The notes: generated by a model from the sequence alone, not told the origin. A DNA stretch of 64,000 nucleotides from Kitasatospora sp. Root107 (GCF_001424875.1 NZ_LMCT01000001.1:700116-764115), one strand, 5' to 3'. Positions 17,054 through 26,058 are shown, numbered from the stretch's first letter. A program made the numbers and translations.

Positions 17054-18511
17054 CTAGTGGCACCCGCAGTTGGCCAGTTGCCCCACGACCCGGTCGACCG
17101 CCGCCCGAGCGGCGTCGGGTGCAGCGGTGGTGCGGGTCATCAGGGCGAAGGCGAGCGCCCGGCCGTCCGCGTCCAGCACGGTGCCCGCCAGCGTGTAGAT
17201 GCCGCTGCCGCCCAGTGTGCCGGTCTTGGCCCGGACGATGCCGATCCCGTTCTGCGCCCGGGTCGCGGTGCCGAACCGGTTGAGCAGCGTCCCGGTGAAC
17301 CCGGCGATCGGCAGGCCGGTGAGCACCGGCCGCAGCCGGGGATGTTCGGGCGCAGCGGCGAGCGCCAGCACCTTGGAGAGCACCAGCGGAGAGATCTGGT
17401 TGCCGGTGTGCAGGCCGCTGCCGTCGTGCAGGACCACGCCCGCCGTCGGGACGCCGAGCTTCTCCAGGGTCTGCCGGGTGGCGGCGGAGGCGCCGTCGAA
17501 GCTCGCGGGCTGCTGGGCGGCGATCGCGACCTGACGGGCCATCGCCTCGCTGAGGGTGTTGTCCGACGTGGTGAGCAGGCGTTCGATCAGCCGGGCGACG
17601 GTGGGCGACTCGACGGCGGCGAGCCGCTCGGCCCCGGCGGCGGCCGTACCGGCCTTGGGCTTGCCCTGGACGGCCACGCCCTCGGCGGCGAGCGCCGCGG
17701 CGAAGGCCTCGGCGGCCTGACCTGCGGGGTCGTAGACCCGGGCCGGGCCCTCGTCAGTGGACTTCGGGTCGATCCGGGCCTCGTTGACCATCAGCGCGGT
17801 GACGGAGGCGATGTTCATCGCGTCGTGCTGCGGGTGGTTCAGCGGGCCGGTGTACATCGTGGTGTCGAAACCGAGCTTGACCGAGCTCACCCCGGCGGCC
17901 TTGAGAGCGGCCGCGGTGCGCTTCGCCAGTTCGGCGACGGTCGCGGGAGCGGTGTCGGGGTCCACCGGCAGGCCGCCGACCCTGACCTGGTCGGCGGGGA
18001 GGGTGGACAGGGTCGGGTCGCCGCCGCCGACCAGGACGATCTCGTCCGGAGCTGCGCCCTTGACCACCTTGGTGGCCAGCCGGGTGTCGCCGGGGATCAG
18101 TTCGAGCGCGGCCAGTGCGGTGAGCAGCTTGGTGGTGGAGGCCGGGGTGGCGGGGTTGTTCTCGCCCGCGCCGTACAGCAGCTGCCCGGTGGCGCCGTCG
18201 GTGACGGCGAGACTGAGGGTGCCGAGTGCCTTGTCCTGGAGCAGGGCGGCCAGGTCGCGCTGGAGCCCGGCGGTGGTCGGCATCCCCTCCGCCCCGGTCG
18301 TACTGGCGGCCAGCACGGCCCCGCCGGTGGCAACCGCCTTGCGCCCGGCGGCGGTTGGCGGCTGTGGCGCACTGCTGCCGGTCTTGCCCAGGCTGGCTCC
18401 CGGGCTGGGCTCGGCCCACGCCGGGCTCAGCGCACCCGCTGTCAGCGCCACCCCGAGCATCCCGGCGACCGCCATTCTCCGGCCACGCCCCGCCCCTGCA
18501 CCTCGCTGCAC
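17054..18511 (-). CDS. dacB: D-alanyl-D-alanine carboxypeptidase / endopeptidase (PBP4 type)
   Basis: A 485-residue class C penicillin-binding protein. The N-terminal signal sequence contains GMLGVALTAGALSPAWAEP, with likely cleavage after AWA. The catalytic motifs are in order: SxxK in ASTTKLLTALA, SxN in TSDNTLSEAMARQ, and KTG in RAKTGTLGGSG. A large inserted domain between SxxK and SxN is typical of the PBP4/DacB class that trims or hydrolyses peptidoglycan crosslinks outside the membrane. The start is a GTG complementary to 18509-18511 behind AAAGGGG; the frame is open further upstream but antisense to ppa. It is divergent from ppa. Confidence 0.93.
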   Translation of the reverse strand: MQRGAGAGRGRRMAVAGMLGVALTAGALSPAWAEPSPGASLGKTGSSAPQPPTAAGRKAVATGGAVLAASTTGAEGMPTTAGLQRDLAALLQDKALGTLSLAVTDGATGQLLYGAGENNPATPASTTKLLTALAALELIPGDTRLATKVVKGAAPDEIVLVGGGDPTLSTLPADQVRVGGLPVDPDTAPATVAELAKRTAAALKAAGVSSVKLGFDTTMYTGPLNHPQHDAMNIASVTALMVNEARIDPKSTDEGPARVYDPAGQAAEAFAAALAAEGVAVQGKPKAGTAAAGAERLAAVESPTVARLIERLLTTSDNTLSEAMARQVAIAAQQPASFDGASAATRQTLEKLGVPTAGVVLHDGSGLHTGNQISPLVLSKVLALAAAPEHPRLRPVLTGLPIAGFTGTLLNRFGTATRAQNGIGIVRAKTGTLGGSGIYTLAGTVLDADGRALAFALMTRTTAAPDAARAAVDRVVGQLANCGCH

Positions 18512-18587
18512 CGACCAGCCCCTTTCCTGAGCACACCCTGCCGTAGGAGACACTTGGATTCTGTCAGTCCCTACCTTGGAGGAACCG

Positions 18588-19076
18588 TTGGAGTTCGACG
18601 TCCTGATCGAGATTCCGAAGGGCTCGCGGAACAAGTACGAGGTCGACCATGAGACCGGTCGCCTTCGTCTGGACCGGATGCTCTTCACCTCGACCCGCTA
18701 CCCGGCCGACTACGGCTACGTCGAGGGCACCCTCGCGGACGACGGCGACCCGCTGGACGCGCTGGTCATCCTGGAGGAGCCGACCTTCCCCGGCTGCCTG
18801 ATCAAGTGCCGTGCCATCGGTATGTTCAAGATGACGGACGAGGCCGGCGGCGACGACAAGCTGCTCTGCGTCCCGGCGACGGACCCGCGCTGGGAGCACC
18901 TGCAGGACATCCAGCACGTGTCGGAGTTCGACCGCCTGGAGATCCAGCACTTCTTCGAGGTCTACAAGGACCTGGAGCCCGGCAAGTCCGTCGAGGGCGC
19001 CGACTGGGTCGGCCGCGCCGAGGCCGAGGCCGAGATCACGGCCTCGATCAAGCGCCTCGCGGACTCCGGCCACTGA
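18588..19076 (+). CDS. ppa: inorganic pyrophosphatase
   Basis: A 162-residue family I pyrophosphatase that drives biosynthetic reactions by hydrolysing PPi. It shows the classic blocks [25 protein letters not shown] and [10 protein letters not shown] with the metal-binding Asp residues, and [13 protein letters not shown] near the C-terminus. The start is TTG at 18588, decided by the strong Shine-Dalgarno GGAGGA at 18578-18583, 4 bp upstream. It is divergent from dacB with only 76 bp between starts, and is followed by a classic terminator. Confidence 0.97.
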   Translation: MEFDVLIEIPKGSRNKYEVDHETGRLRLDRMLFTSTRYPADYGYVEGTLADDGDPLDALVILEEPTFPGCLIKCRAIGMFKMTDEAGGDDKLLCVPATDPRWEHLQDIQHVSEFDRLEIQHFFEVYKDLEPGKSVEGADWVGRAEAEAEITASIKRLADSGH

Positions 19077-19109
19077 GCCCGGCACCGCGAACGGCCCTGC
19101 GGGCCACCC

Positions 19110-19148
19110 CGGCCGGGGCGAGCAGAGATGCTCGCCCCGGCCGTTTTT
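19110..19148 (+). terminator. Rho-independent terminator of ppa
   Basis: A 15-bp perfect stem (19110-19124 with 19129-19143, arm CGGCCGGGGCGAGCA) with a GAGA loop, followed directly by five T residues. This is the clearest intrinsic terminator in the window. Confidence 0.93.
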
Positions 19149-19183
19149 CTGTCTGCTTTTACCGACACGGTGTCGGCATGGCG

Positions 19184-19210
19184 TTGACTTAGGTAAGGCT
19201 AACCATAAGA
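19184..19210 (+). promoter_or_regulatory. iron box (DmdR/IdeR-type) over the haem oxygenase promoter
   Basis: TTAGGTAAGGCTAACCATA at 19189-19207 matches 18 of 19 positions of the iron-box consensus TWAGGTWAGSCTWACCTWA. It overlaps a plausible promoter (TTGACT at 19184-19189 and TAAGAA at about 19206). Iron-loaded DmdR1 would therefore block transcription of the haem oxygenase gene 40 bp downstream. Confidence 0.85.
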
Positions 19211-19245
19211 ATTGGGGCCAGAGTCCGCGCCGACCGGAGGTCCGC

Positions 19246-19914
19246 ATGACCAACCCTGAGCCCACCCCGTTCTCCACCGTGCTGCGCACCGCCAGTGCCG
19301 CGGAGCACGAGGCCGCCGAATCCTCCTCGTTCATGGGGCACCTGCTCAACGGGCGGCTGGGCGTGGAGGCGTACGCGGAGCTCTCGGGCCAGCTCTGGTT
19401 CGTCTACCGGGCCCTGGAGGGGCGGGCCGCCGAGCTCGCCGAGCACCCGGTGATCGGTCCCTTCATCGACCCGGCGCTGTTCCGCACCGCCGCTCTGGAG
19501 GCCGACCTGCTGCACCTGCGCGGCGCCGACTGGCAGAGCGGGCTGGCCGCCTCGCCCGCCACGGCCGCGTACGTGGCCCGGCTGGAGCAGCTGATCGACA
19601 GCTGGCCGGCCGGGTACCTGGCCCACCACTACACCCGCTACCTGGGCGACCTGTCGGGCGGTCAGATCATCCGTGGGATAGCCGAGAAGACCTGGGGCTT
19701 CGAGAAGAAGGGCCCCGGGGTGCACTTCTACGTCTTCGAGCAGGTCGGGAACCCCGCCTCCTTCAAGCGCGACTACCGGGCCAAGCTGGACGTGGCCGGC
19801 GAGGCGCTGGACGAGGTGGAGCGCCGCCGGGTGACCGAGGAGACCAAGAAGGCGTTCACCCTGAACGGCGCGATCTTCACCGACCTGGACCTGCGGTACC
19901 CGCTCAGCGCCTGA
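19246..19914 (+). CDS. haem oxygenase (biliverdin-producing)
   Basis: A 222-residue HmuO-type haem oxygenase that opens haem to release iron, biliverdin and CO. The proximal helix has the His in ASAAEHEAAESSSFM (about residues 16-30), and the distal helix motif GDLSGGQIIRG is intact. The ATG at 19246 follows CCGGAGGTCCGC. It is regulated by an upstream iron box and lies next to HtaA and HmuTUV genes, so it supplies iron from captured haem in the cytoplasm. Confidence 0.95.
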   Translation: MTNPEPTPFSTVLRTASAAEHEAAESSSFMGHLLNGRLGVEAYAELSGQLWFVYRALEGRAAELAEHPVIGPFIDPALFRTAALEADLLHLRGADWQSGLAASPATAAYVARLEQLIDSWPAGYLAHHYTRYLGDLSGGQIIRGIAEKTWGFEKKGPGVHFYVFEQVGNPASFKRDYRAKLDVAGEALDEVERRRVTEETKKAFTLNGAIFTDLDLRYPLSA

Positions 19915-19925
19915 TCGCGGTAACC

Positions 19926-19962
19926 CCGTTGCCCTCTGGTGAACTGCACCAGAGGGCAACGG
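19926..19962. terminator. bidirectional hairpin between haem oxygenase and HtaA genes
   Basis: A perfect 16-bp stem (19926-19941 with 19947-19962, arm CCGTTGCCCTCTGGTG) with a 5-base loop, located between the convergent stop codons of the haem oxygenase and HtaA genes. Confidence 0.85.
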
Positions 19963-19972
19963 CGTTCGCGGA

Positions 19973-21538
19973 CTACTTGACGGAGCGGCGGCGTAGCAGC
20001 ACCGTGGTGCCGCCGCCGAGCAGCAGCAGACCGGCCGCGGTGGCCAGCAGCGGGACGATCGGGGTGTCCATCCCGGTGGAGGCCAACTCGCCTGCGACGA
20101 CGGGGGAACTGTCACTGGTCAGCACCGCACCGCCACTGGGGGCCGGGGTACCGGCGGTGGCCGGGGCCGGGGCCGGGGCCGGGGTCAGGGTGGGCAGCGT
20201 GGCGCCCTTCTCGAAGGCCAGCGTGGCGCTGACCGGGTCGAGCGCGGCACCGGCCTGGTAGAAGCCGCCGAACGCGGTGGCGCCCTGCTCGGCCAGGGTG
20301 GCCGGGAGCTGATCGAGCGTCACCACGCCGTTGACCGGGGCGAAGCTCGCCTTCGAGACGTCGAGCGAGGCTATCTTCGCACCCGTCAGTTCGGTGACCT
20401 TGCCGTCCAGCGCCTTCGACCTCACGTCGGCGGTCAGGAACGCCCCGGCCCGCTCCACCTGGATGCCCAGGTCGGCGAAGGTCAGGTCGAGCTCGTAGCC
20501 GCCGTCCTTCGGGTGCGCCAGGAAGCGGACCGAGCCGTCGAACCCGGCCGCGACGGCGTGGGTCTTCAGGTTGTACGCACCACTGCCGCCGCCGAACCGG
20601 TAGTCGGCCGCGCCGCCGCCGAACTCCACCTTGCCGGACGCCGCCGGGGTGGCCAGGTACTTGCGGAAGGACTCCTTCACGCCCCAGTTCAACGCACCGT
20701 CCAGGATGGGCAGTTCGGTGGGCGCCGGGGTGGAGGGGCCGGCCGAGGCGCTCGCCGAAGCCGAAGCCGAAGCACTGGCGCTGGCACTCGCGGAGGGCGA
20801 GGCGGAAGCCGAAGCGCTGGCCGAAGCACTCGCGGACGCAGACGCCGAAGCGGTCGCCGAAGGCGAGGCGCTCGGCGTCGACCTGGTCAGCACCAGCTTG
20901 ACCGGGTCCATCGCCGCACCGGCCTGGTAGAACCCGCCGAACGCCTTCGCACCGTCCTCGGTCAGCACCGTCGGGGTGGCCACCCCGGTGGTGGTGTCGC
21001 GGCCGACCGCGAAGGTCACCAGCGGGACGTCCGCGCGCTCGACCAGCTTGGTGGTCTTCGCCTTGGTGGTCGGGTCCTCGGTGGTCTCGGCCGTCACCGC
21101 GTCCACCGTGATGGTGCCGGTGCTGCCCGAGGTGGTCAGCTTGAAGTCGGTCAGCGCGATGTCCAACTGGCCCTGGTGGCCGGTGAAGTGCAGTCCGCCG
21201 GTGAAGTGCAGTCCGCCGGTGAAGGCGCCGCTGACCGTGTGGGCCGTGCCGTCGTACGCGCCGGTGCCGTCCAGGTGGAAGCTGCCGTCGGCGTTGCGGA
21301 TGGTGCCGCCGGTCAGCTCGATCTTGCCGCCCTGGGAGGCGGGGCCCTCCAGGTACTTGCGGAAGGACTCCTTGACGCCCCAGTCCAGCGAACCCTGGTC
21401 GTAGACCACCGTGGCGGGCCCGGCACCGAAGGCCACCCCGGGCATGCCGACGGCGGTCAGGCCGAGCCCGACCGCGACGGCGGCCAGAGCCGGAAGGGGG
21501 GTGCGGTTGCGGCGGGCGCTCTTGGCGGTGACGGGCAT
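19973..21538 (-). CDS. HtaA-domain haem-binding cell-wall protein, LAXTG sorted
   Basis: A 521-residue secreted protein with a signal peptide (residues about 1-40, ending AFGAGPA), two HtaA domains (about 45-225 and 285-445) that bind haem at the surface, and a long Ser/Ala-Pro linker between them (about 230-275). The C-terminus reads ELASTGMD, then a hydrophobic segment and RRRSVK. That is a complete sorting signal of the LAXTG type used by class E sortases, so it should be covalently wall-anchored. The first HtaA domain contains a duplicated GLHFTG hexapeptide. It is downstream of and co-oriented with the second HtaA gene. Confidence 0.9.
   Translation of the reverse strand: MPVTAKSARRNRTPLPALAAVAVGLGLTAVGMPGVAFGAGPATVVYDQGSLDWGVKESFRKYLEGPASQGGKIELTGGTIRNADGSFHLDGTGAYDGTAHTVSGAFTGGLHFTGGLHFTGHQGQLDIALTDFKLTTSGSTGTITVDAVTAETTEDPTTKAKTTKLVERADVPLVTFAVGRDTTTGVATPTVLTEDGAKAFGGFYQAGAAMDPVKLVLTRSTPSASPSATASASASASASASASASASPSASASASASASASASASAGPSTPAPTELPILDGALNWGVKESFRKYLATPAASGKVEFGGGAADYRFGGGSGAYNLKTHAVAAGFDGSVRFLAHPKDGGYELDLTFADLGIQVERAGAFLTADVRSKALDGKVTELTGAKIASLDVSKASFAPVNGVVTLDQLPATLAEQGATAFGGFYQAGAALDPVSATLAFEKGATLPTLTPAPAPAPATAGTPAPSGGAVLTSDSSPVVAGELASTGMDTPIVPLLATAAGLLLLGGGTTVLLRRRSVK
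21180..21215 (-). repeat. 18-bp tandem duplication inside the HtaA gene
   Basis: CCGGTGAAGTGCAGTCCG occurs twice head to tail, followed by a partial third start. It encodes GLHFTG twice in the first HtaA domain, where the paralogue at 21580-23028 has one such strand. Confidence 0.85.
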
Positions 21539-21579
21539 GGTGCTGGTACTCCTTCAGGAACGGCGGCGGGGGAGAGAGT

Positions 21580-23028
21580 TCAGACGGTCCGGCGGCGCCG
21601 GACCAGCAGGGTGACGGCCACGGCCGTACCGGCTGCCAGCACCCCGCCGCCGCCGGCGATCCACGGCCAGGGCGAGGAGCCCTGGCCGGTGACCACCGCG
21701 ACCGGTACGGGGGACACCGGGGCGGCAGCGGGGGTGGCGGTCGGGGCGCTGCCGAGGTCCGGCAGCGGAGGGAGGGCGGCGGCCGGGTCGAGGGCGACGG
21801 CGAAGCTCAGCGGGTCCATCGCGGTGCCCGCCGGGTAGAGACCGCCGAAGGCCCTGGCGCCGTCCTCGGTGAGCAGCAGCGGCAGTTCGGCCGCCTTGAG
21901 CAGCCCGCCCTCGGGCTTGAGCGCGGCGGCATCGAAGGTGCCGAGCGGGACGGCCGGGAGCTGCTGGGCGGCACCGTCGGCGGCCTTCCCCGCGACGTCG
22001 GCCAGCAGCGTGCCCTTGCCGCCGGTCACCTTCACCACCGGATTGGTCAGGCTGAGGTCGAGACCGTACGCGTCACCGGTCTTCATGCCGCGGAACCGGA
22101 CGGCGCCGGTGAAGGCGGCGGTCAGTTCGCCGGTGGCCGGGTCGTAGCTGCCCTTGGCCGGGGTCCAGCGGAAGAACGCGCCACCGTCGGCGGCACCGTC
22201 AGTGAGCTGCCAGTCGCCCTTGGCGATGGTGCCGGTGACGTAGTCCCGGAAGGTCCGGCGGACGCCCCAGTCGAGCGCGCCCTTCGCGAACTCGGTCCGG
22301 GTCGCGGCGGGCGAGGCTGACGGCGTGTCGGTGGCGGCCGGAGGCGGCGTCGTCGCCTGCACGGTGGTGGGCGGAGCCGACGGGCTCGGAGCAGCGGCCG
22401 CCTTGACGTCGACCGAGACGGTCAGCGGATCCAGCGGCGTACCTGCGGGGTAGAAGTTGCCGAACGCCACCGCGCCCGAAGCGGTCATCGTGGTGGGCAC
22501 GTTGGAGAGCGTCAGGGTCCCGGACCGACTGCGCAGGTCGATCCCGTCCAGCCCGAGGTCGACCAGCTTGGCCTGGGTGGCACTGGTCACCACCCCGGTG
22601 TCCTTGGCCTTGCTGCTGACGTCCGCGTACAGCCCCGCACCACTGCCACCGGCCTTCAGGGCGAACCGGCTGAGCTTCAGGTCGAGGCCGTAACTGCCGT
22701 TGGCCTCATGCCCCTTGAAGGTCACCCCACCGGAGAAGGCAGCCGTCAGCGCACCGCTCGCCGGGTCGTACGTGCCGGTCGCGGAGTGGAACCGGAAGGT
22801 GTTGCCGCCGACCGTGGCGGCCCCGCCGGTCAGACCCCAACTGCCCTTGGCGATCGGCCCGGTGACGTACGTGAGGAAGGACTGCTTGAGCCCCCAGTCG
22901 AGCCGTCCGCCGGAGACCGTGCCGGGTGCGGCCAGTGCCGGGACGCTGGGCAGCGCGACCAGCAGCAGTGCCGCGATCGCCGCGACCAGGGTGGCGACAA
23001 GGCGGCGCAGACGTCGCGATACGGGCAT
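21580..23028 (-). CDS. HtaA-domain haem-binding membrane-anchored protein
   Basis: A 482-residue secreted protein. It has a signal peptide (ATLVAAIAALLLVALPSVPALA), two HtaA domains (about 35-205 and 240-420, each starting with a GxLDWGxxxxFxxYVTGxIAKG block), a Pro/Thr linker, and a C-terminal transmembrane segment followed by RRRR. Unlike the neighbouring HtaA protein it has no LAXTG motif, so it is probably held in the membrane and may pass haem from the wall protein to HmuT. The second gene starts 41 bp downstream, indicating an operon. An iron box lies in the divergent gap upstream. Confidence 0.88.
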   Translation of the reverse strand: MPVSRRLRRLVATLVAAIAALLLVALPSVPALAAPGTVSGGRLDWGLKQSFLTYVTGPIAKGSWGLTGGAATVGGNTFRFHSATGTYDPASGALTAAFSGGVTFKGHEANGSYGLDLKLSRFALKAGGSGAGLYADVSSKAKDTGVVTSATQAKLVDLGLDGIDLRSRSGTLTLSNVPTTMTASGAVAFGNFYPAGTPLDPLTVSVDVKAAAAPSPSAPPTTVQATTPPPAATDTPSASPAATRTEFAKGALDWGVRRTFRDYVTGTIAKGDWQLTDGAADGGAFFRWTPAKGSYDPATGELTAAFTGAVRFRGMKTGDAYGLDLSLTNPVVKVTGGKGTLLADVAGKAADGAAQQLPAVPLGTFDAAALKPEGGLLKAAELPLLLTEDGARAFGGLYPAGTAMDPLSFAVALDPAAALPPLPDLGSAPTATPAAAPVSPVPVAVVTGQGSSPWPWIAGGGGVLAAGTAVAVTLLVRRRRTV

Positions 23029-23091
23029 GGCGAAGCGCTCCTCGGCAGCGTGGGGTGAGGGCGGGCTCGAAAGAACCCCCCCTTGCGAAAC

Positions 23092-23110
23092 TCAGGTAAG
23101 GCTAACCTAA
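23092..23110. promoter_or_regulatory. iron box between divergent HtaA and hmuT genes
   Basis: TCAGGTAAGGCTAACCTAA matches 18 of 19 consensus positions of the DmdR/IdeR iron box. It sits 64 bp upstream of the HtaA start and 80 bp upstream of hmuT, so one site could control both directions. AT-rich TAATATA follows it. Confidence 0.9.
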
Positions 23111-23189
23111 TATATGCGTCAAGAGTCACCCCCGGGTCCACCCCTGCTTCACGGTCCGGATGTGCCAGCACCCAGCCAAGGAGCAGCAG

Positions 23190-24191
23190 TTGACGGGGAC
23201 CATCCGAAACCGTGCCCGTGCGCTGGGCCTCGCCCTGCTGCTGGCCACCGTCGCCGCCTGCGGCGGGAACGTCGCCGGCACCGGCGCCGCACCGGCGAAG
23301 GCCCCGGCCGCACCTGACCGGGTCGAACCGCTCGCGGCGGCCACCCCGGTGCTGCCGACCACCGTCGCCTCGGCCGACGGCCGCCAGGTCACGGTGGCCG
23401 CCGCCGAGCGGATCATCCCGCTCAGCGGAAGCCTCTCCGAGCTGGTGTTCAGCCTCGGCCTCGGCGACAAGGTGGTGGCCCGGGACGTCTCCACCACCTT
23501 CGAGCAGGCCGCCGCGCTGCCCGTGATCACCCAAGCCCACGACGTCTCCGCCGAGGGCGTGCTCTCGCTGCACCCGACCGTCGTGCTGGCCGACCGGTCC
23601 ACCGGACCGGCCGAGGCGATCGACCAGATCCGCGCCGCCGGAGTACCGCTGGTCGTACTGGACGACGCCAAGCAGCTCTCCGACCTCGACGGCCGGATCG
23701 CCAAGGTGGCTGCCGCCCTCGGAGTCCCGGACGCCGGACGGCAGTTGGCCGAACGGACCACCGCCCGCACCAAGGAGGTACGGGCCGCCATCAGGCCCAC
23801 CGGCGGCAAGCCCAAGGTCGCCTTCCTCTACCTGCGCGGCAGCGCCTCGGTCTTCCTGCTCGGCGGCGCCGGCTCCGGCGCCGGCTCGCTGATCGACGCG
23901 GTCGGCGGCGTCGACGCGGGCACCGCCTCCGGGCTCACCGGCGAATTCACCCCGCTCACCAGCGAGGCCCTGGTCAGGGCCGCCCCCGATGCCCTGCTGG
24001 TGATGAGCAAGGGTCTGGATTCGGTCGGCGGCATCGACGGGATGCTCAAGCTCCCCGGCGTCGCACAGACCCCGGCCGGCCTCGACCGGCGGGTGATCTC
24101 GGTGCCGGACGGCGTCCTGCTCAGCTACGGCCCGCGCACCCCCGAGGTGCTCAGATCGATCTCCGAACAGCTCTACGGGGCCGCCAAGTGA
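23190..24191 (+). CDS. hmuT: haem ABC transporter substrate-binding lipoprotein
   Basis: A 333-residue class III periplasmic-binding-type lipoprotein. The signal ends in LLLATVAACGG with the lipobox Cys at about residue 23. The body has the typical ERIIPLSGSLSELVFSLGLGDKVVARD start, VAFLYLRGSASVFLLGGAGSG in the middle and LDRRVISVPDGVLLSYGPRTPEVL at the end. The start is TTG at 23190, set by AAGGAG at 23178-23183; the longer frame from 23160 would bury the signal peptide. It overlaps hmuU by 4 bp. Confidence 0.92.
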   Translation: MTGTIRNRARALGLALLLATVAACGGNVAGTGAAPAKAPAAPDRVEPLAAATPVLPTTVASADGRQVTVAAAERIIPLSGSLSELVFSLGLGDKVVARDVSTTFEQAAALPVITQAHDVSAEGVLSLHPTVVLADRSTGPAEAIDQIRAAGVPLVVLDDAKQLSDLDGRIAKVAAALGVPDAGRQLAERTTARTKEVRAAIRPTGGKPKVAFLYLRGSASVFLLGGAGSGAGSLIDAVGGVDAGTASGLTGEFTPLTSEALVRAAPDALLVMSKGLDSVGGIDGMLKLPGVAQTPAGLDRRVISVPDGVLLSYGPRTPEVLRSISEQLYGAAK

Positions 24192-25249
24192 CCGCCACGA
24201 CCCTCCCGTTGACCCGTCCCCGGCTCAACCGCACCACCCTGCTCACCACCGGCCTCGCACTCGCCCTGCTGGTCGCCGCCCTGCTGGCAGCCGGTGTCGG
24301 CGCGTACCGCATCCCGCTCGACGACCTGCTCGCCTCGGTCACCCACCGGCTCGGCCTCGGCGGCCACGCCCTCGACCGGGTCCCCGAGTCGGTGCTGTGG
24401 AACGTCCGCTTCCCCCGGGTGGTGCTGGCCCTGCTGGTCGGCGGCTCGCTCGGCTGCGCCGGTGCCCTGATGCAGGGCATCTTCGGCAATCCGCTGGCCG
24501 AGCCCGGCGTGATCGGGGTGTCCTCCGGCGGTGCGGTCGGCGCGGTCGCCTGCATCGTGCTCGGCCTGGACTCGTTCGGCAGCTGGACGGTCACCGTCTT
24601 CGCCTTCGCCACCGGCCTGTTGACGGTCTTCGCGGTCTACGCGATGTCCCGCTCGGGCGGCCGGACCGAGGTGGTCACCCTGGTGCTCACCGGCGTCGCG
24701 GTGAACGCCTTCTGCGGCGCGCTGATCGGCATCTTCCTGTTCACCGCCGACAGCGCCGCGATCAACCAGGTGACCTTCTGGCAGCTCGGCTCGCTCTCCC
24801 AGGCCACCTGGGGCAAGGTGCTCGCGATCCTGCCGTTCGCCCTGCTCGGTCTGGCCGTCGCCCCGTTCCACGCCCGGAAGTTGGACCTGCTGGCACTCGG
24901 CGAGCGACCGGCCGGGCACCTCGGGGTGGACGTCGAGCGGCTGCGGCTGGTGCTGATCACCGTGGTCGCGCTGCTGACCGCCGCCGCCGTCTCGGTCAGC
25001 GGCATCATCGGCTTCGTCGGCCTGGTCGTCCCGCACCTGCTGCGGATGCTGGCGGGCCCGGGCCACCGCTTCCTGCTGCCCGGCAGCGCCCTGGCCGGTG
25101 CGCTGGTGCTGGTGCTCGGCGACCTGGCCGCCCGCACCCTGGCCCAGCCCGCCGAACTGCCGCTCGGGGTGCTCACCGCCCTGATCGGCAGCCCGTTCTT
25201 CTTCTGGCTGCTCCGCCGGACCCGTACCAAGCAAGGAGGCTGGGCGTGA
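24188..25249 (+). CDS. hmuU: haem ABC transporter permease
   Basis: A 353-residue FecCD-family permease with about nine to ten membrane segments. Family blocks are NVRFPRVVLALLVGGSLGCAGALMQ, NPLAEPGVIGVSSGGAVGA, FWQLGSLSQATWGKV, and the ATPase-contact loop VGLVVPHLLRMLAGPGHRF. The start GTG at 24188 overlaps the hmuT stop (GTGA), implying translational coupling; its stop overlaps the hmuV start in the same way. Confidence 0.95.
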   Translation: MTATTLPLTRPRLNRTTLLTTGLALALLVAALLAAGVGAYRIPLDDLLASVTHRLGLGGHALDRVPESVLWNVRFPRVVLALLVGGSLGCAGALMQGIFGNPLAEPGVIGVSSGGAVGAVACIVLGLDSFGSWTVTVFAFATGLLTVFAVYAMSRSGGRTEVVTLVLTGVAVNAFCGALIGIFLFTADSAAINQVTFWQLGSLSQATWGKVLAILPFALLGLAVAPFHARKLDLLALGERPAGHLGVDVERLRLVLITVVALLTAAAVSVSGIIGFVGLVVPHLLRMLAGPGHRFLLPGSALAGALVLVLGDLAARTLAQPAELPLGVLTALIGSPFFFWLLRRTRTKQGGWA

Positions 25250-26055
25250 AACGACGCCGCCAGGTGCCCGGGCGTCCGCTCCCGGGCACCGATCTGCTCA
25301 CCGCCGCCGGCCTCCGGCTGGTGGTCGACGGCCGCGAACTGCTCGGCGGCGTGGACCTGGTGGTCCGGGCCGGGGAGGTGCTCGCCCTGCTCGGGCCGAA
25401 CGGGGCCGGCAAGTCCACCCTGCTCTCGGTGCTCGCCGGGGACGTCCCGCCGACCTCGGGGACGGTCACCCTGAACGGCCGCCCGCTGGACGGCTACCGG
25501 CCGGCCGAACTCGCTCTGCACCGGGCCCTGTTGCCGCAGGCCGCCGCGCTCTCCTTCCCGTTCCCCGCCGGGGAGGTGGTCCGGATGGGCCGCGCGCCCT
25601 GGGCCGGTACGGCGGCCGAGGCCGAGGACGACGCGGCGGTGGCCGCCGCACTGTCCGCCACCGAGTCGGCCGCCTTCGTGGACCGCCCGTTCACCGCGCT
25701 CTCCGGCGGCGAACGGGCCAGGGTCGCGCTGGCCCGGGTGCTCGCCCAGCGGACCGCCCTGCTACTGCTCGACGAGCCCACCGCCGCCCTCGACCTGCGC
25801 CACCAGGAGCTCGTCCTGCGGGTGGCCAGGGACCGCGCCCAGGCGGGCGACGCCGTCGTGGTGGTCCTGCACGACCTCTCGCTGGCCGCCGCCTACGCCG
25901 ACCGTGTGGTGCTGCTCGCGGGCGGCCGCGCGGTGGCCGACGGACCGGTCGCCGAGGTGCTCGAGGCCGCGCTGCTGACCGAGGTCTACGCCCACCCGGT
26001 CGAGGTCTTCCCGCACCCCGTCACGGGCACGCCGCTGGTGCTGCCCACCCGCTGA
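25246..26055 (+). CDS. hmuV: haem ABC transporter ATP-binding protein
   Basis: A 269-residue ABC ATPase. Walker A is GPNGAGKST, the signature is LSGGERARVALARVL, Walker B is LLLLDEPTAALD, and the switch His is in VVLHDLSLAA. About 15 basic or Pro residues precede the domain. The start GTG at 25246 overlaps the hmuU stop by 4 bp and follows AAGGAGG at 25233-25239. It completes HmuTUV and is followed by a strong hairpin. Confidence 0.95.
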   Translation: MKRRRQVPGRPLPGTDLLTAAGLRLVVDGRELLGGVDLVVRAGEVLALLGPNGAGKSTLLSVLAGDVPPTSGTVTLNGRPLDGYRPAELALHRALLPQAAALSFPFPAGEVVRMGRAPWAGTAAEAEDDAAVAAALSATESAAFVDRPFTALSGGERARVALARVLAQRTALLLLDEPTAALDLRHQELVLRVARDRAQAGDAVVVVLHDLSLAAAYADRVVLLAGGRAVADGPVAEVLEAALLTEVYAHPVEVFPHPVTGTPLVLPTR

Positions 26056-26058
26056 GAA

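Noticed and set aside
20631..20930. Plus-strand frame rich in Glu-Ala repeats
   Set aside because: It is the reverse reading of the Ser/Ala linker between the two HtaA domains, so the repeat is a by-product of low-complexity coding.
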